A stretch of DNA of 64,000 nucleotides from positions 109,863-173,862 of the forward strand of contig NZ_BAABLI010000011.1 of the NCBI RefSeq assembly GCF_039544265.1. Direction: 5' to 3'. The notes beneath the pieces were generated by a model, which made no database searches, was not told the origin of the DNA, and worked only from the letters and a program-made list of their open reading frames with translations. This document shows positions 60,756-64,000 of this stretch, piece after piece (the first letter of the stretch is position 1; the number at the start of each line of letters is the position of its first letter). The translations under genes were made by a program, and so were the position numbers. This DNA is from Corallincola platygyrae (GTDB lineage: Bacteria; Pseudomonadota; Gammaproteobacteria; Enterobacterales; Neiellaceae).

Positions 60756-63700
60756 TCCGCGCAATGGTTGAGAACGGGCGTTTTGTCGCCCTTGCTATCG
60801 CATTGCTGGTGGTGGCAGGCCTGGGTGCCATCAACCAGCTTCCTCGTACCGAAGATCCACGTATCACAAACCGCCAAGCCAGTGTGATCACCTATTTCCC
60901 TGGTGCCAGTGCCGAACGGGTCGAAGCGCTGGTGAGCGAGCCTCTGGAAAATCGACTGCAAACCATGCCGGAAATGGATGAGATCACCAGTGTCTCCCGT
61001 CCCGGTATTTCGGTGGTGAAGCTCAAGATCCGAGATGATATCTATGAAGTCACCTCCATTTGGAGCCTGGTGAGAGACGAAATCGGCGAAGTCGCGCTGA
61101 CCTTACCCGATGGGGTGCAGCCGCCCAGCCTGGATGATGACAAGGGTTACGCCTTTACCACACAGATCGGCCTGACCTGGGATGACGATAGCCCGGCAAA
61201 CCTGGCCTTTCTGCAGCGCTATGCCCGAGAACTGCAGGATCAGATGCGTAATCTAAGAGGCACAGATTACGTTGAAATCTATGGTCAACCAAAAGAAGAG
61301 ATCCTGGTTGAAATCGACCCCTATACTGCTTCGGCCATGCGCTATTCAACCGCAGAAGTTGCTGAGCTAATAGGTGCTGCCGATGCAAAAATATCCGCAG
61401 GTGAGTTGGTTAATGAGGAGAACAAGCTTCAAGTGGAACTCACAGGCGCTCTGGATTCACTGGAGCGTATCCGCCGCATTCCTCTGCGAAGCGATGAACG
61501 TGGCTTTATCTATCACCTGGGTGACTTGGCAGAGGTCACCCGCCAGTTGCGCGTTCCCGATACCGAACGGGTATTGCTGGATGGCACACGCGGGATAGTC
61601 GTAGCCGTGCGTATGCTGCCGGAATGGCGCGTAGACCATTGGAGCGAATCGGTCAGAGAACAACTGGCTAAGTTCGAAGCGCAACTGCCCGGCAATATCA
61701 AAGCCGAGATCCTGTTTGAGCAACAGGGTTATACCGACTGGCGCTTAGGAGAGCTGCTCACCAATGTGTTGCAGGGCTTTGTCATTATCTCGCTCGTGCT
61801 CTTTCTGACGCTAGGCTTCCGCGCCGCCATGATTGTTGCAGCCGCCCTGCCCTTGACCGTTATGTTTACCCTGGCCTGTATGAACTACATCGGCCTGCCG
61901 ATCCACCAGATGTCGGTTACTGGGTTGGTAGTGGCTCTTGGGATCATGGTGGACAACGCTATTGTGATCGTAGATGCAGTCCAGCAGCGACGTCAGCAGG
62001 GAATGAGCGCGCTGCAAGCAGTGAAAACATCTGTCACCCATTTCTGGCTGCCTCTGCTTGGCTCTACGATCACAACGATATTGGCATTCAGCCCCATCGT
62101 ATTGATGCCAGGGCCAGCAGGAGAGTTTGTCGGCGGCATTGCTTACAGCGTTATCCTATCGCTTATCGGCTCTTACATTATCTCTCACACCCTGGTGGCA
62201 GGCTTGGCTGGCCGATTTATTACCAGCGGCGAGACCACTCAACATTGGTGGCAACATGGCCTGGCATTTACCCGCACCAGTATCTGGTTTAAGAACTCTC
62301 TGAGCTGGAGTCTTAAACACCCGGTCATCACACTGGCTGTTGTATCCGTGCTGCCATTTTCCGGTTTTTATGCCGCAGGCAAACTGACCGAGCAGTTCTT
62401 CCCGCCATCTGATCGGGATATGTTCCAGATTGAGCTTTATTTGCCCGCGCAGGCCAGTATTGATGCCACAACAACCATGGCAAGAGCGGTGAAAGAGGCC
62501 GTTAAAGAGGAGCAAGGAATTAAGAGCCTGCACTGGTTTATCGGCCAGAACGCTCCATCGTTTTACTACAACATGGTGCCGCGCCAGCAAGGTGCTCAGA
62601 ATTATGCCCAAGCCATGGTGACAACCACAGACATGGACGCGGCCAATAGCCTGATCCCACAACTGCAACATAAACTGGATGACCGTTTCCCACAGGCTCA
62701 GATCCTGGTGCGCAAACTGGAACAGGGCCCTCCATTTAATGCGCCTGTAGAGCTTCGTCTGTTTGGCCCCAATCTGGATACCCTTAAAGAACTGGGCGAT
62801 CAAGCGCGCGCGATAATGCTAGCAACGCCTTATGTCACTCATACACGCGCCACACTGCAGCCTGGAACACCCAAGGTTTGGCTTGATGTCGATGAAGATA
62901 GCAGCCGCCTGAGCGGGCTTAACTTGGCCCAGATCGCCAACCAATTGCAGACCAGTCTGACTGGTGCAGAGCGTGGCTCTATCCTGGAAACCACAGAGAC
63001 AGTGCCGGTGCGGGTGCGAGTCAGCGAAGAGCAACGCAGTAACCTGCACCGACTTACCGATTTGAATCTGACCTCACCAGAGCACAGACAGGCGATTGCA
63101 TTGACCTCCCTTGCTACGGCGTCTTTGAAGCCAAGTCGCGGTGCTATTCCTCACCGAGATGGCGAACGGGTGAATGTTATCGAAGGATATTTACGTGCAG
63201 ACATTCTGCCTGCCGAAGTGCTGACCGAGTTTAAGCAACGACTGGCAGACGCAGACTTTGTGTTGCCTGCTGGCTACCACATGGAGTATGGCGGTGAATC
63301 AGCGAAACGGGACAAAGCAGTCGGTAACCTGATGGCCCATGTAGGCTTCTTAGCTGTACTCTTGGTCACCGTCATTGTGGTGTCGTTCAATTCATTCAGA
63401 ATGACCGGTGTGATCCTGTTTAGCGCGATTCAAGCCGCGGGTTTGGGACTGCTCAGCGTGTTTTTTGGTGGTTACCCGTTTGGCTTCACCGTGATTATTG
63501 CCCTGCTCGGGTTGATGGGACTGGCAATCAACGCAGCGATCGTGATCCTGGCAGAGTTTAAAGCGGATCCTGACGCCTTAGCAGGCGATCCTGCGGCGAT
63601 CCAACACGCTGTTCAAAGCTGTAGCCGCCACATCAGTTCCACCACAATCACCACCGTCGGTGGCTTTATGCCGTTGCTGTTGGCGGGAGGCGGCTTCTGG

Positions 63701-63871
63701 CCCCCCTTCGCCATTGCCGTGGCAGGCGGTACCGCCCTCACCTCAATGCTGAGTTTTTACTTTGTACCCTGCGCATTTCTGCTGCTGAGAAAGATAAAGC
63801 CGTTCTGTAAGAACTTTAAGGCAAATGGCGTGGATGGAGCTTGTGACAGTCAAGTAGCGCTTAAAAACTAA
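60752..63871 (+). CDS. RND efflux permease subunit
   Basis: A 1039-residue proton-driven inner-membrane pump with 12 membrane helices and two large periplasmic loops. VTGLVVALGIMVDNAIVIVDAV is TM4, in which the proton-relay pair Asp-Asp of AcrB is Asp-Asn. TM10 reads GLAINAAIVILAEF, where the AcrB lysine seems absent. These residues are seen in divergent RND groups, so the mechanism may differ. It follows the adaptor with a four-base overlap. No outer-membrane gene follows; TolC at 12497 is a candidate partner. About 50 bases after the stop, IS-like repeats begin. Confidence 0.93.
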   Translation: MIRAMVENGRFVALAIALLVVAGLGAINQLPRTEDPRITNRQASVITYFPGASAERVEALVSEPLENRLQTMPEMDEITSVSRPGISVVKLKIRDDIYEVTSIWSLVRDEIGEVALTLPDGVQPPSLDDDKGYAFTTQIGLTWDDDSPANLAFLQRYARELQDQMRNLRGTDYVEIYGQPKEEILVEIDPYTASAMRYSTAEVAELIGAADAKISAGELVNEENKLQVELTGALDSLERIRRIPLRSDERGFIYHLGDLAEVTRQLRVPDTERVLLDGTRGIVVAVRMLPEWRVDHWSESVREQLAKFEAQLPGNIKAEILFEQQGYTDWRLGELLTNVLQGFVIISLVLFLTLGFRAAMIVAAALPLTVMFTLACMNYIGLPIHQMSVTGLVVALGIMVDNAIVIVDAVQQRRQQGMSALQAVKTSVTHFWLPLLGSTITTILAFSPIVLMPGPAGEFVGGIAYSVILSLIGSYIISHTLVAGLAGRFITSGETTQHWWQHGLAFTRTSIWFKNSLSWSLKHPVITLAVVSVLPFSGFYAAGKLTEQFFPPSDRDMFQIELYLPAQASIDATTTMARAVKEAVKEEQGIKSLHWFIGQNAPSFYYNMVPRQQGAQNYAQAMVTTTDMDAANSLIPQLQHKLDDRFPQAQILVRKLEQGPPFNAPVELRLFGPNLDTLKELGDQARAIMLATPYVTHTRATLQPGTPKVWLDVDEDSSRLSGLNLAQIANQLQTSLTGAERGSILETTETVPVRVRVSEEQRSNLHRLTDLNLTSPEHRQAIALTSLATASLKPSRGAIPHRDGERVNVIEGYLRADILPAEVLTEFKQRLADADFVLPAGYHMEYGGESAKRDKAVGNLMAHVGFLAVLLVTVIVVSFNSFRMTGVILFSAIQAAGLGLLSVFFGGYPFGFTVIIALLGLMGLAINAAIVILAEFKADPDALAGDPAAIQHAVQSCSRHISSTTITTVGGFMPLLLAGGGFWPPFAIAVAGGTALTSMLSFYFVPCAFLLLRKIKPFCKNFKANGVDGACDSQVALKN

Positions 63872-63918
63872 AAGCCCGTCACTTTAATCCTTACCAGAAC
63901 GAGAGGAGATAAGGTTTT

Positions 63919-64000
63919 GTACAAACCGGCAGGATAGGTAACAAAACAAACCGGGAACATAGGTTACACATAAGCTGCATGGGTAAGGAGGACTTGCCCA
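63919..64000. mobile_element. Probable end of an IS481-type insertion sequence (cut by window edge)
   Basis: Two 23-base direct repeats lie at 63921-63943 and 63946-63968: ACAAACCGGCAGGATAGGTA then ACA, and ACAAACCGGGAACATAGGTT then ACA. They are preceded by TG at 63919. AAGGAGG follows at 63984, eight bases before the last base, so a start codon could begin at 64000. The tandem ATAGGTnACA repeats and this leader resemble the left end of IS481-family elements as I remember them. The transposase is outside the window, so the call is inference. Confidence 0.5.

Noticed and set aside
62156..62803. 215-codon minus-strand frame inside the RND pump gene
   Set aside because: Shadow of the pump frame; no ribosome-binding site and no recognisable protein.
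1..64000. CRISPR arrays, prophage genes or rRNA operons
   Set aside because: None seen: no regularly spaced repeats, no phage structural genes, no rRNA sequence.

Overview
The window looks like chromosomal backbone of a free-living, probably marine gammaproteobacterium. Base composition is close to 50% GC. There is a full LPS inner-core set (waaA, hldE, lpxL), a type II secretion accessory pair (exeA/exeB), a LapD/LapG pair, and gene order closely matching the E. coli 65-69 minute region. The species cannot be named from the sequence. No prophage, CRISPR array or complete insertion sequence is present.

Layout. (1) 1-12.3 kb, minus strand: the nudF-yqiB-cpdA-yqiA-parE block, then three cyclic-di-GMP genes placed between parE and the 5' part of parC, which runs off the left edge. 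(2) 12.5-18.7 kb, plus strand: tolC, a small Cys/Arg-rich membrane protein, a second TPR-GGDEF protein, and a 719-residue tubulin/FtsZ-superfamily protein, followed by a 490-base gene-free stretch rich in hairpins. (3) 19.2-26.3 kb: a small exported protein, LPS genes waaA and hldE (minus) and lpxL (plus), and a multi-sensor GGDEF-EAL protein. (4) 26.3-49.5 kb: the glnE-ygiF ... ygiM-cca-uppP-folB-plsY-tsaD-rpsU-dnaG-rpoD block known from enterics, interrupted by a phosphate transporter pair, putA, exeAB, folK and a YqeY-type gene. A tRNA-Ile2 (CAU) gene follows rpoD. (5) 49.9-53.8 kb: an accessory stretch with an acyl-CoA thioesterase, DUF6482-like, DUF805 and SLATT-like membrane proteins, two tiny Cys-rich proteins and rlmJ. 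(6) 53.9-57.6 kb, minus: OmpA/OprF-type porin, LapG protease and LapD receptor. (7) 57.8-64 kb: aldo/keto reductase, TetR repressor and a divergent RND efflux operon with a clear palindromic operator. The right edge carries tandem repeats that look like one end of an IS481-type element.

How the genes work together. Cyclic-di-GMP signalling is the dominant accessory theme. Six proteins carry GGDEF and/or EAL domains, with intact enzymes, one mixed-quality EAL, one degenerate GGDEF that keeps its allosteric I-site, and a doubly degenerate LapD receptor coupled to the LapG periplasmic protease. This points to tight control of surface attachment. Envelope biogenesis is the second theme (LPS core, UppP, PlsY, ExeAB, OmpA, TolC plus an RND pump).

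The most notable gene is the tubulin-like protein at 16573-18732. It combines a tubulin-type GGGTGSG loop, a nucleotide-loop GAGN element and a candidate catalytic D-x-x-D loop with a long unrecognised C-terminal region, and it has its own terminator.
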